From Lentisphaera sp. (GTDB lineage: Bacteria; Verrucomicrobiota; Lentisphaeria; Victivallales; GWF2-50-93): a DNA stretch of 10,860 nt. Numbering within the stretch: the first letter of the stretch is position 1; each line of letters starts with the position of its first letter. The stretch spans positions 1 through 10,860 of the forward strand of contig DYMC01000075.1 of assembly GCA_020721745.1 (NCBI GenBank). The letters run 5' to 3'. The translations under genes and the position numbers were made by a program. The notes under the pieces were generated by a model. The model saw only the letters and a list, made by a program, of their open reading frames with translations, did not search any database and was not told the origin of the DNA. Below are positions 1 through 7,290 of this stretch, one piece after another.

Positions 1-415
1 CCCTGAGGAATTCACCCATCCCGAGACTCTCCCACGCAGTCTTCAGGACAAGCACTGTTCCAAGCTCTGTCTCGTTTTCGTGCTCCACACGGTCGACGAG
101 AACGCCATCGGCGACCTCTTCATCCTCGGATATCCTGTCAACCGGATGGCGGGAGACGACAAGCTTCGTCTCGTCAATCTTCTTCATTATCATGTCAGAC
201 CATTTTGCAACCGCCGGGCTGAGGGGGAAAAGCGACTGGTTCCCGGCAAGCCTGTTTTCTATCTCCTGCGCTATCTCCTTGCGTTCCCTCGATGGGACGG
301 GAAGACTCCCCAGGGAAACTATGACTTTCTGCCTGACCCTGCCGCGGGAGTCACGAAAGCTCTTCACGAGCTGGAGGACGGGGCTCCTGTTTATCTTCTT
401 TGTCCTGAAAAACAT
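1..415 (-). CDS. IS1634/IS4-type transposase, N-terminal part (runs off window)
   Basis: Read on the minus strand, an open frame starts at ATG 415-413 and runs 138 codons to the left edge without a stop. A strong ribosome binding site (AAGGAGA, 421-427 read in reverse) lies 5 bases before the ATG, which fixes the start. The product begins MFFRTKKINRSPVLQLVKSF, followed by a basic RDSRGRVRQKVIVSLG block near residues 21-36 and an LGTVLVLKTAWESLGM segment near residues 119-134. From memory of the family, this N-terminal layout is typical of IS1634-like members of the IS4 (DDE) transposase superfamily; the catalytic DDE residues would lie further on, outside the window. It points away from secA. 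Terminal inverted repeats and target duplications could not be recognised, so whether the element is intact is unknown. The overlapping plus-strand frames look like shadows. Confidence 0.75.
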   Translation of the reverse strand, partial: MFFRTKKINRSPVLQLVKSFRDSRGRVRQKVIVSLGSLPVPSRERKEIAQEIENRLAGNQSLFPLSPAVAKWSDMIMKKIDETKLVVSRHPVDRISEDEEVADGVLVDRVEHENETELGTVLVLKTAWESLGMGEFLR

Positions 416-573
416 TGGAATCTCCTTTCCCGTCAAAGATGAACCGCCGGCGCGGGATTTCAAGGGCAAAAGGAAAAATTATTTGATTTTTGGGCACTAC
501 AAATCGCTTTCGGGAGGACGTTTTGTTGATTATCAACGGCTTACAACTTGGAAAACGAAGAAATTTGGGCTAA

Positions 574-601
574 AGCCCGTTTTTCGCGCGAAAAACGGGC
601 T
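574..601. repeat. Perfect 28-bp palindrome, copy 1 of a REP-like repeat
   Basis: AGCCCGTTTTTCGC at 574-587 is followed directly by its exact reverse complement at 588-601. A second copy with 25 of 28 identical positions lies at 10683-10710. The octamer GGGCTAAA occurs both at 567-574 and at 597-604, so the left flank partly repeats the right edge. The site lies between divergent genes, so a simple terminator role for either neighbour does not fit. A dispersed REP-type palindrome is the better reading. Confidence 0.7.
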
Positions 602-736
602 AAATAATTATAAAGATTTTTTACACAGAACCCTAGAAGTAAGGGTCTAAAGGCAGTGGAGGAATATTGATAATCAAATTCCAGTGTCTCGATTTCATCT
701 TGAGGGCTGGCCCTGAACTGTATTTTTGCGGCATGG

Positions 737-768
737 CCGGATCGGGGATTGAATCTTCGCCGATCCGG
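737..768 (+). promoter_or_regulatory. Hairpin in the secA leader
   Basis: CCGGATCGG (737-745) pairs perfectly with CCGATCCGG (760-768), leaving a 14-base loop that can itself form a small GATT/AATC stem. It ends 20 bases before the secA ATG. No purine-rich ribosome binding site is visible between the hairpin and the start codon. The base pairing is seen directly; a role in controlling secA translation or RNA stability is only a suggestion. Confidence 0.35.
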
Positions 769-788
769 GCTATCTTTCGCGTTCGCTT

Positions 789-3755
789 ATGATAAACTTC
801 ATCTTACAGAAAATATTTGGGACAAAGGCTGACCGCGACTCGCGCAAGCTCAAGCCCGTTGTGGCGAAGATCAACGAGATCGAAGCCTCGTATCAGGGAT
901 TGTCAGACGAACAGCTCAGAGCCAAGACCGACGAGTTCAGGGAGCGCATCAGGAAGGGGGCGAGCACGGACGATCTTCTTCCCGAGGCTTTTGCCGCGGT
1001 GAAGAACGCCTGCAGGCGCTTAGTCGGCAGGACAATCACTGTCTGCGGCCACGAGCTTGTCTGGGACATGGTTCCATACGACGTGCAGCTGATGGGCGGG
1101 ATAGCCCTGCACAGGGCTTCGATAGCGGAGATGGCGACCGGCGAGGGCAAGACGCTGGTTGCCACGCTGCCTCTCTATCTCAACGCGCTGACTGGGAGGA
1201 ACTGCCAGCTTGTGACGGTGAACGACTATCTCGCCCGCCGCGACTCCGAATGGATGGGGGCGGTCTACGGCTTCCTCGGCCTCACTGTCGGATGCCTCCA
1301 GAACCAGATGAACTCGGAGCAGCGCCGTGCGCAATACGCATGCGACATCACCTACGGGACGAACAGTGAATTCGGCTTCGACTATCTGCGCGACATGGGC
1401 ATGGCATCGTCAAAGGCGCAGCTTGTCCAGCGCGACCATTTTTACGCGATAGTGGACGAGGTGGACAGCATTCTCATAGACGAGGCGCGCACGCCTCTTA
1501 TAATTTCGGGTCCTGTCGCCGTGTCCACGCACCAGTTCGACAAGCTGAGGGAGCCTGTCGCCGAGCTTTTCAAGAAGCAGAGTCTCCTTTGCTCGAGGCT
1601 GGTCAACGAGGCCCGCGACGCGCTTGCGAAGGAGGATCTGTCCGACGAGGACAGGGACGATGCGATGCTCAAGCTGCTGCAGGTGAAGTTCGGGATGCCG
1701 ACGCACAAGCAGCTCATGCACATGCTCGAGGACGGGGACATACTAAAGAAGCTGGAGAAGACCGAGTCGTTTGTCCGCAGCGAACAGAACAAGGGGCTGC
1801 TCCACGAGGTTCAGGCCGAGCTTTTCTTCTCGATAGACGAGAGGAGCCACGAGGCGGATTTGACCGAGAAGGGGCGGAACGCGATCAGCCCGGACGATCC
1901 GGAGATGTTCGTGCTTCCGGACCTGCTGCTGTCGCTCCACGATATAGACGCGGGCGAGATGGCGGCGGAGGAGAAGGCCAGGCGCAAGCAGGCCTTCCAG
2001 GAGGATTTCTCCAGGAAAAGCGAGATGCTGCAGAACCTCTCCCAGCTTCTCAAGGCATACTGCCTCTACGAGAAGGATGTCCACTACGTGGTCCAGGACA
2101 ACAAGGTCCTGATCGTGGACGAGCACACCGGAAGGCTCATGCCCGGCCGCCGTTTCAGCGAAGGACTCCACCAGGCGCTCGAGGCGAAGGAGAACGTGAA
2201 GATAGAGAGGGAGACGCAGACGCTCGCCACGATCACCATCCAGAACTACTTCAGGCTGTATGAGAAGCTTGCCGGGATGACCGGAACCGCCGAGACCGAG
2301 GCGAACGAGTTCCATGACATCTACAAGCTGGACGTGACGGTGATACCGACCAACAGGCCGTGTGTGAGAAAGGATTTCAACGACAAGGTCTACAAGACCA
2401 AGCGCGAGAAATACAAGGCGATAATACAGGAAGTGAAGGACTGCCACCAGCGCGGACAGCCAGTTCTCCTCGGCACCATATCCGTCGAGGTCTCGGAAAT
2501 CCTCAGCCGCATGCTCAGGATGGAGAGGATTCCTCACAATGTGCTGAATGCGAAGAACCACCAGTTCGAGGCGGACATAGTGGCCAGGGCCGGGCAGAGA
2601 GGCTCGGTGACTGTCGCTACCAACATGGCAGGGCGAGGCACCGACATCAAGCTCGGGGAGGGTGTGGCCGAGCTCGGAGGCCTGCACGTCATAGGCAGCG
2701 AGAGACACGACTCGAGGCGGATAGACCGCCAGCTCCGCGGCCGCTGCGCCCGCCAGGGCGACCCGGGCTCGTCCCGTTTCTATGTGTCCCTCGAGGACAA
2801 TCTCATGAGGCTTTTCGGTTCCGACCGCATATCTTCGCTGATGAGCAGGATGGGGCTCGAGGAGGACGAGGAGCTGGAACATCCCCTGCTCAACCGTTCG
2901 ATAGAGACCGCCCAGAAGAGAGTCGAGCAGCACCATTTTGCGATGAGGAAGCGCACCCTCGAATACGACGACGTGATGAACAAGCAGCGCGAGGTGATAT
3001 ATGGATTCCGCAAGGAGATATTGCTTTCGGAAAAGCCGAGGGATGTCCTTTTCGAGATACTGGAGAGGGAGATCGAATCCCAGGTAGAGGCCTCCTGCGA
3101 GCTGAGCGGGAAAAACGTCGTCGCCATAAAGTCAGACGAACTGCTCGCGTGGCTCAATTCCGTCTTTCCAATCGGATTCACGGGGAAGGACATTCCGTCA
3201 ATAGTCCCTGACCAGCCCTTCGATCTGGCCTTCTGCGTGGAGAGGATACTTGCCAGGATAAAGGAGACCTACAGGATAAAGGAGTCGGTGGAGACGCCTG
3301 AATCCCTGGCCTGGCTTGAGAGGAACATCATGCTCGACGCGGTTGACCGCCTGTGGCAGGACCATCTCTATGCCATGGACCATCTGCGCTCCAGCGTGGG
3401 TCTCAGGGCCTACGCCCAGAAGAATCCGCTTGTGGAATATCGCCACGAGGCCTTCAAGATGTTCAGCGAGATGATGGCCGAGATCAACAAGGAGATACTG
3501 TCCAACATGTTCCGGTCCGCGACCAAGCTCTCCGTATTCGAGCAGATACTGTCCTCTCTGCCGCAGAACTTCATACATGGGCAGCCGGACCAGTTTGGCT
3601 CCGACCCCGCCGCGACGCAGCAGCCGCAGCAGAATCCGCAGCCCCAGTCCCCCGGCATACAGATAACCTTCAAGCGCGAAATGCCGAAAGTCGGCAGGAA
3701 CGACCCCTGCCCATGCGGCAGCGGAAAGAAATTCAAGAAGTGCTGCGGAAAGTAG
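789..3755 (+). CDS. secA: Preprotein translocase ATPase SecA
   Basis: SecA is the cytoplasmic motor that drives unfolded preproteins through SecYEG by ATP hydrolysis. The 988-residue product starts with a canonical N-terminus (MINFILQKIFGTKADRDSRK). Walker A (MATGEGKT) is at 115-122, LVTVNDYLARRD at 141-152, TYGTNSEFGFDYLRD at 188-202 and Walker B (VDEVDSILIDEARTP) at 222-236. The second motor domain shows VDEHTGRLMPGRR (443-455), TNMAGRGTDI (611-620) and RQLRGRCARQGDPGSSRFY (647-665). The helical scaffold follows (AWLERNIMLDAVDRLWQDHL, 841-860). A Gln/Pro-rich linker (about 940-956) leads to a zinc-binding SEC-C tail with Cys974, Cys976, Cys985 and Cys986. The stretch from DEAR (231) to VDEHTGR is about 85 residues longer than in E. 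coli SecA; such insertions in the cross-linking domain are known in Bacteroidetes- and PVC-type SecA. No Shine-Dalgarno is visible, but the conserved N-terminus supports ATG 789. All key motifs look intact. Confidence 0.97.
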   Translation: MINFILQKIFGTKADRDSRKLKPVVAKINEIEASYQGLSDEQLRAKTDEFRERIRKGASTDDLLPEAFAAVKNACRRLVGRTITVCGHELVWDMVPYDVQLMGGIALHRASIAEMATGEGKTLVATLPLYLNALTGRNCQLVTVNDYLARRDSEWMGAVYGFLGLTVGCLQNQMNSEQRRAQYACDITYGTNSEFGFDYLRDMGMASSKAQLVQRDHFYAIVDEVDSILIDEARTPLIISGPVAVSTHQFDKLREPVAELFKKQSLLCSRLVNEARDALAKEDLSDEDRDDAMLKLLQVKFGMPTHKQLMHMLEDGDILKKLEKTESFVRSEQNKGLLHEVQAELFFSIDERSHEADLTEKGRNAISPDDPEMFVLPDLLLSLHDIDAGEMAAEEKARRKQAFQEDFSRKSEMLQNLSQLLKAYCLYEKDVHYVVQDNKVLIVDEHTGRLMPGRRFSEGLHQALEAKENVKIERETQTLATITIQNYFRLYEKLAGMTGTAETEANEFHDIYKLDVTVIPTNRPCVRKDFNDKVYKTKREKYKAIIQEVKDCHQRGQPVLLGTISVEVSEILSRMLRMERIPHNVLNAKNHQFEADIVARAGQRGSVTVATNMAGRGTDIKLGEGVAELGGLHVIGSERHDSRRIDRQLRGRCARQGDPGSSRFYVSLEDNLMRLFGSDRISSLMSRMGLEEDEELEHPLLNRSIETAQKRVEQHHFAMRKRTLEYDDVMNKQREVIYGFRKEILLSEKPRDVLFEILEREIESQVEASCELSGKNVVAIKSDELLAWLNSVFPIGFTGKDIPSIVPDQPFDLAFCVERILARIKETYRIKESVETPESLAWLERNIMLDAVDRLWQDHLYAMDHLRSSVGLRAYAQKNPLVEYRHEAFKMFSEMMAEINKEILSNMFRSATKLSVFEQILSSLPQNFIHGQPDQFGSDPAATQQPQQNPQPQSPGIQITFKREMPKVGRNDPCPCGSGKKFKKCCGK

Positions 3756-3785
3756 GAGCGAAAGCCTCCCCATTGATGTGCGTTT

Positions 3786-3826
3786 TCTCCGGGAGGGACG
3801 GCGGCCCGCCGTCCGGAAGCCGGAGA
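3786..3826 (+). terminator. Double-stem hairpin after secA
   Basis: An inner 9-bp perfect stem (GGACGGCGG 3796-3804 with CCGCCGTCC 3806-3814, with a central C) sits inside an outer 7-bp stem (TCTCCGG 3786-3792 with CCGGAGA 3820-3826). It begins 31 bases after the secA stop. There is no T-tract, so it is not a textbook intrinsic terminator. It may stabilise the secA 3' end or be part of an intergenic repeat. Confidence 0.4.
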
Positions 3827-3850
3827 TGCGAAGCAAGAGTTCGGCAAATC

Positions 3851-3879
3851 CAGTCATTCTTGAGACGTTGCGAAGCTTG
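3851..3879 (+). repeat. Dispersed 29-nt repeat, copy 1
   Basis: The core TGAGACGTTGCGAAG and its left flank recur on the minus strand at 8963-8935. The first 28 positions show 23 identities, with mismatches at repeat positions 3, 7, 11, 21 and 27. Both copies are intergenic. Copy 1 is followed at once by GC hairpins, whereas copy 2 lies inside a nested inverted repeat. This suggests a mobile or amplified intergenic element present in variants. Confidence 0.5.
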
Positions 3880-3916
3880 CCCGCCCCAATGGCGGGCTTG
3901 TCCGCCCCTGCGGCGG
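3880..3916. repeat. Two adjacent GC hairpins
   Basis: GCCCGCC (3880-3886) pairs with GGCGGGC (3892-3898) across a 5-base loop. CCGCC (3902-3906) pairs with GGCGG (3912-3916), also across a 5-base loop. Together they form a tandem pair of similar stem-loops directly abutting the 29-nt repeat. Confidence 0.45.
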
Positions 3917-3932
3917 GCTCACGTCGGTCTTG

Positions 3933-4038
3933 TTTTACAAGGAGATAACGAAGGAAAGGAGGTAAGATAAACAGCGGCAAATTCTGTGATTTCCCATTGC
4001 CAACCTTCCTTTCTTTTCTTTCTTGCCTCTTTGTAAAA
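3933..4038. repeat. Imperfect inverted repeat with purine/pyrimidine-rich arms
   Basis: TTTTACAA (3933-3940) is matched exactly by TTGTAAAA (4031-4038). Inside these ends, a purine-rich run (GGAGATAACGAAGGAAAGG, 3941-3959) faces a pyrimidine-rich run (about 4003-4030) that is its imperfect reverse complement with small length differences. The arms enclose about 38 bases of unrelated sequence. The layout resembles a small non-autonomous inverted-repeat element, but no target duplication is evident. Confidence 0.35.
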
Positions 4039-4140
4039 ATTGGGCGGGAAGGGCGTCTCCGGATATTTCACGTTTCAAGAACTTTCACGGGCGGATTTGC
4101 CGTTGCCTGGTATTTTTTTCGAAAATTCCGTCCTGACGAC

Positions 4141-4176
4141 TTGCAAATTGTTTCATAACGTTTCATATTATTGCAA
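4141..4176 (+). promoter_or_regulatory. Probable promoter with overlapping direct-repeat operator
   Basis: TTGCAA (4141-4146) and CATATT (4164-4169) are separated by 17 bases. Each matches the sigma70 -35 or -10 consensus at 4 of 6 positions, including the key A2 and T6 of the -10. The octamer GTTTCATA occurs twice, at 4150-4157 and 4160-4167, exactly 10 bases apart (one helical turn), filling the spacer and overlapping the -10. A second TTGCAA is at 4171-4176. Operators of DeoR-family repressors such as AgaR are known to contain repeated TTTC units. It is therefore likely, though inferred, that the repressor encoded just downstream binds here and controls its own operon. Confidence 0.5.
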
Positions 4177-4196
4177 AAAATTGAAGGAGCCGCATC

Positions 4197-4973
4197 TTGG
4201 ACGGGGCCGGGAAATCGAGGAGGCTGTTCACGGAGGAGAGGGAGAAGTTCATCCTGGGCGAGCTTGGCAGGGGGGCGAGGAGTCTGGACGAGCTTTCGGA
4301 CTCGCTTGGTGTATCGAAGGCGACGGTCCGCCGCGACCTGCTGTCGCTTGAGAGGAGCGGGGTGGTCAGGCGCGTCCATGGTGGTGCGATGCGTCTGGAT
4401 ATGCTTGCCGGCGAGCCGGTGTTCAGCGAGAAGAGGCTGATCCGGGAGCGGGAGAAGGGCGAGATAGCGCGCAAGGCCGCCGTGCTGGTCCGCGACGGGG
4501 ATGCGATATATCTTGACGGCGGGAGCACGGTCCTTGGGATATGTCCTCTGCTTTCATCGCGCAGGAATCTCTCGATAGTGACCAATTCGCTGATGGCTGC
4601 CTCGGAGCTCATGGAGACGGGGCACAAGCTCTTCATCGTCGGCGGCAGGTTCCGTCCTCTCAGCCGCACGATGGTCGGGGCACTCACGGAGAAGACATTG
4701 GGCTCGATGAGTTTCGACAAGGCTTTTCTGGGAAGCATTGGCGTGTCCGAGGAGGGCATAAGCACCACGGATCCGGACGAGGCCTACACGAAGGAGCTTG
4801 TGATGCGCAGGGCTGCGACGGTGATACTGCTTGCCGACTCGACGAAGTTCGGCAAGAGGTCCATTGCTCTGAGCGGATCTCTTTCGGACATTGATGTGAT
4901 CGTGACCGACCGCCGGCCGCCGGCCAGTCTGGCGAAGATTCTGAGGAGGAATAATATCAAGGTAATAAAATAA
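4197..4973 (+). CDS. DeoR-family transcriptional repressor
   Basis: This 258-residue protein has the usual two-domain DeoR layout. The N-terminal helix-turn-helix spans about 17-63, with the recognition helix around SKATVRRDLLSLERSGVVRR (40-59) and the family hallmark VHGGA after it. The C-terminal DeoRC effector domain (about 85-238) shows LDGGSTV (106-112), TNS (130-132), LFIVGGRFR (145-153), STTDPDEAYTKE (189-200) and ADSTKFGK (213-220), residues that in the family bind phosphorylated sugars or related metabolites. The start is TTG at 4197: AAGGAG (4184-4189) lies 7 bases before it and no in-frame ATG fits better. The E1 gene begins 16 bases after the stop, implying one operon. The protein probably represses this operon through the direct repeat at 4150-4167. 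The ligand cannot be read from the sequence. Family assignment is firm; the regulatory target is inference. Confidence 0.92.
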   Translation: MDGAGKSRRLFTEEREKFILGELGRGARSLDELSDSLGVSKATVRRDLLSLERSGVVRRVHGGAMRLDMLAGEPVFSEKRLIREREKGEIARKAAVLVRDGDAIYLDGGSTVLGICPLLSSRRNLSIVTNSLMAASELMETGHKLFIVGGRFRPLSRTMVGALTEKTLGSMSFDKAFLGSIGVSEEGISTTDPDEAYTKELVMRRAATVILLADSTKFGKRSIALSGSLSDIDVIVTDRRPPASLAKILRRNNIKVIK

Positions 4974-4989
4974 AAAACGAGGACTGAAA

Positions 4990-7290
4990 ATGGGCAACTA
5001 CTACAGCGACCTGTCTCCGGATTTCGCGAAGAGGAAGATCAAATTCAAGGATATACCCGCCTACGGCTACGACAGGAGTGTGGCCGACGAGGTGAAGGCC
5101 GGTCTCTCCAAGGCTGGCATCGCGGAGATATACGAGTGCATGCTGATGATAAGGGAGTTCGAGGAGATGATCCTCAAGCTCAGGACGGGCGCATACGAGT
5201 GCATAAAGGAATACGAATACCGCGGGCCGACCCATCTGTCCATCGGGCAGGAGGCCACATCGGCCGGCGCGTGCAGCGTGCTGGAGCTCTCGGACTACAT
5301 CACGTCCACCCATCGCGGCCATGGCGACTCCATCGCGAAGGGCTACTTCGGGATAATGAGGATGGGGGATGAAGAGCTGCGCACGAGGTGTCCGGAATCC
5401 GCCGCTCTTTCCGGGGAAGAGCTTCGCGAGGCGGTGATGGAGGACCATGTCTTCAGGACAATCTCCGAACTCTTCGGGAAGGAGACCGGATACGGAAAGG
5501 GCAGGGGCGGCGGGATGCACATATTCGACTTCAGGGTCGGCCATCTCGGGGCCAACGCGATAGTCGGCGGCGGAGTGCCAATCGCGACTGGCGCGGCGAT
5601 GACGTGCAGGATTGACATTGACAAGTCCAAGCCGCGGAGGGTTGTGTGCTGTTTCGCCGGCGACGGGGCATATGCGAACGGAGTGGTCCTAGAATCCCTC
5701 AACTGGGCAAGCCAGGATCAGTTCACCAACCCGAAGATGACAAGCATCGTGAGGGGACTGCCCATAATCTACTGCATAGTGAACAACCATTTCGGGATGA
5801 CCGGAAGAGCCGAGGGGGAGGTGACCGGGGTTGATTCGCTTGCGAGAAGGGCCGCCGGGTTTGACGACGACAACATGCACGCCGAGGTGGTCAACGGCAT
5901 GGACGCTCTTGCCGTCCGCGACGCGCTGCTCCGGGCGAGAAAGCTGCTGGACGCAGGAAAGGGCCCTGTCCTACTCGAACTGAACACATACAGATACTAC
6001 GGGCATTCCCTGTCCGACCCGAGAAATGAATACAGGACCAGGGAGGAGGAGGAGAAGTGGAAGCAGGTTGACCCGATCTTTTCATTCCGGGCGCGTCTCC
6101 TCGACCAGAAGATATTCAAGGAGAACGAGCTTGATGCCATAGAGAAGAAGGTCGCCGAAAGGAACGCCCGCGCGGCGAGGAGAGCGGTGGATTCGGCCGA
6201 TCCCGCCCCGGAGGATGTCATCAAATACATGTATGCGGACTCCTTCTGCGAGAAGGTTCCGAAGGCGTATCAGGTTCTCGACCCGAGAGGGCCGGAGCCG
6301 ACCGTGAAACGCGACTCCGAGGGAAGATTAAACTACAGGGACGCCATAAAGGAGGGAATTGTCGAGGAGATGAAGCGCGATGCCCGGGTGGTCGTCTATG
6401 GCGAGGATGTGGCCGACTACGGCGGGGCGTTCAAGCTGAGCAAGGGGCTTCTCGAATACTTCGGGCGCGGAAGGGTCTTCAACACGCCGATATCCGAGGC
6501 GTGCATATGCGGCACCGCCGTCGGAATGGCTATGACAGGCTACCGCCCGGTCGTCGAACTCATGTACATGGATTTCGCCCTGATGGCGTCCGACCAGATA
6601 TCCAACCAGGCCGCGAAATGGCACTACATGACCGGCGGCAACGTCAAAGTCCCGCTCGTCATCCGCTGCAGCGTAGGCGGAGGCAAGGGATATGGCGGAC
6701 AGCACTCGCAGTCCCTTGAATCAATGTTCTGCCACATACCGGGAACCTACGTGGCCTACCCGTCCAATCCGTATGATGCAAAAGGCCTGATAAAGACCGC
6801 GATACGCGACGACAATCCGGTGGTATTCGTCGAGGGACAGCTTCTCTACGGGATCAAGGGAGTCGTCCCGCAGGAGGAATACCTGATTCCGTTCGGCGAG
6901 GCGAATGTGGTCCGCAGCGGCAAAGATCTCACGCTTGTCGTCTGGGGGCCTGCGGTCCAGGACGCGATAAAGGCGGCCGACAAGCTCGCCGAGGAGGGGG
7001 TAAGCGTCGAGATAATAGACCCGCGCACACTCGTGCCGTTTGACTGGACCACCGTGGTCGAGTCCGTCAAGAAGACTGGCCGCGCACTCGTCGTGAGCCA
7101 GTGCGTTGACATTGGAAGCTACACCGGCGAGATAGTCTCCGGAATAGTCGAGAAATGCTTCGACTATCTCGACGCGCCGGTCTTGAAAATCGGAGCGAAA
7201 AATGGCATCGCACCACAGGCCCATAGCCTCGAAAAAGCCTATCTGCCGAGAGTGGAAGACATTGTTGCAGCGGCGAAAAGCATAAAATAA
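4990..7290 (+). CDS. Fused alpha-beta E1 of a 2-oxo acid dehydrogenase complex (pyruvate-type)
   Basis: E1 decarboxylates a 2-oxo acid on thiamine diphosphate (TPP) and passes the acyl group to lipoyl-E2. The 766 residues join both E1 subunits. Alpha part (about 40-420): HLSIGQEA (82-89), STHRGHGDSIAKG (106-118), GYGKGRGGGMHIFD (167-180), the TPP/Mg motif from GDGAYAN (224-230) to NN (265-266), and YRYYGHSLSDP (334-344) with the conserved loop His339 and Ser340. Beta part (about 447-766): GEDVADYGG (471-479), NTPISEA (498-504), GYGGQHSQSLE (567-577) and DPRTLVPFD (677-685). Compared with ordinary E1 alpha there are about 38 extra residues after SIAKG (about 121-158) and about 14 before the NN (about 241-255). 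Start: ATG 4990 with CGAGGA 6 bases before it. Substrate choice (pyruvate, branched-chain or acetoin) is not decided by what I see; pairing with a DeoR regulator and a single E2 favours pyruvate/acetoin-type. A 160-base gap precedes E2. Confidence 0.9.
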   Translation: MGNYYSDLSPDFAKRKIKFKDIPAYGYDRSVADEVKAGLSKAGIAEIYECMLMIREFEEMILKLRTGAYECIKEYEYRGPTHLSIGQEATSAGACSVLELSDYITSTHRGHGDSIAKGYFGIMRMGDEELRTRCPESAALSGEELREAVMEDHVFRTISELFGKETGYGKGRGGGMHIFDFRVGHLGANAIVGGGVPIATGAAMTCRIDIDKSKPRRVVCCFAGDGAYANGVVLESLNWASQDQFTNPKMTSIVRGLPIIYCIVNNHFGMTGRAEGEVTGVDSLARRAAGFDDDNMHAEVVNGMDALAVRDALLRARKLLDAGKGPVLLELNTYRYYGHSLSDPRNEYRTREEEEKWKQVDPIFSFRARLLDQKIFKENELDAIEKKVAERNARAARRAVDSADPAPEDVIKYMYADSFCEKVPKAYQVLDPRGPEPTVKRDSEGRLNYRDAIKEGIVEEMKRDARVVVYGEDVADYGGAFKLSKGLLEYFGRGRVFNTPISEACICGTAVGMAMTGYRPVVELMYMDFALMASDQISNQAAKWHYMTGGNVKVPLVIRCSVGGGKGYGGQHSQSLESMFCHIPGTYVAYPSNPYDAKGLIKTAIRDDNPVVFVEGQLLYGIKGVVPQEEYLIPFGEANVVRSGKDLTLVVWGPAVQDAIKAADKLAEEGVSVEIIDPRTLVPFDWTTVVESVKKTGRALVVSQCVDIGSYTGEIVSGIVEKCFDYLDAPVLKIGAKNGIAPQAHSLEKAYLPRVEDIVAAAKSIK

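Larger units (their letters stand above)
416..788. other. Intergenic region between transposase and secA
   Basis: This 373-base gap lies between two divergent genes and holds no convincing gene. It should contain the outer end of the insertion element upstream of the transposase start, but I could not place the terminal repeat. Visible structure: a perfect 28-bp palindrome at 574-601, a short hairpin just left of it (GGGCT 567-571 with AGCCC 574-578), an ACCCT/AGGGT hairpin (630-634 with 642-646), an AGGGC/GCCCT hairpin (703-707 with 710-714), and a 9-bp stem at 737-768 close to secA. No well-spaced sigma70-type promoter for secA stood out. Confidence 0.6.
3756..4196. other. Repeat-rich intergenic region between secA and the DeoR gene
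   Basis: This 441-base gap has no gene I can support. From left to right it holds a double-stem hairpin (3786-3826), one copy of a 29-nt dispersed repeat (3851-3879), two adjacent GC hairpins (3880-3898 and 3902-3916), a purine-rich arm and a matching pyrimidine-rich arm forming an imperfect inverted repeat (3933-4038), and finally an AT-rich promoter/operator zone (about 4130-4189) for the downstream operon. Plus-strand frames crossing the region have low-complexity translations and no family resemblance. Confidence 0.6.

Noticed and set aside
607..612. Minus-strand TATAAT as a transposase promoter
   Set aside because: The hexamer is perfect but there is no -35 match at 16-18 bases, and it lies in an AT-rich flank where chance matches are likely.
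192..650. 152-codon plus-strand frame crossing the transposase region
   Set aside because: It overlaps the minus-strand transposase start and its ribosome binding site. The translation shows no family resemblance and continues through the palindrome at 574-601.
1743..2936. Long 397-codon open frame on the minus strand inside secA
   Set aside because: It lies wholly opposite the strongly conserved secA frame. Its translation is Leu/Val/Arg-rich with no recognisable motif, a common shadow effect in GC-rich genes.
3198..3980. 260-codon minus-strand frame across the secA 3' end and downstream repeats
   Set aside because: Most of it is antisense to the conserved SecA C-terminus, and the rest is translated hairpin sequence.
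4911..4932. GC-rich palindromic run at the end of the DeoR gene
   Set aside because: It encodes the RRPPAS stretch in frame; codon bias explains the symmetry.
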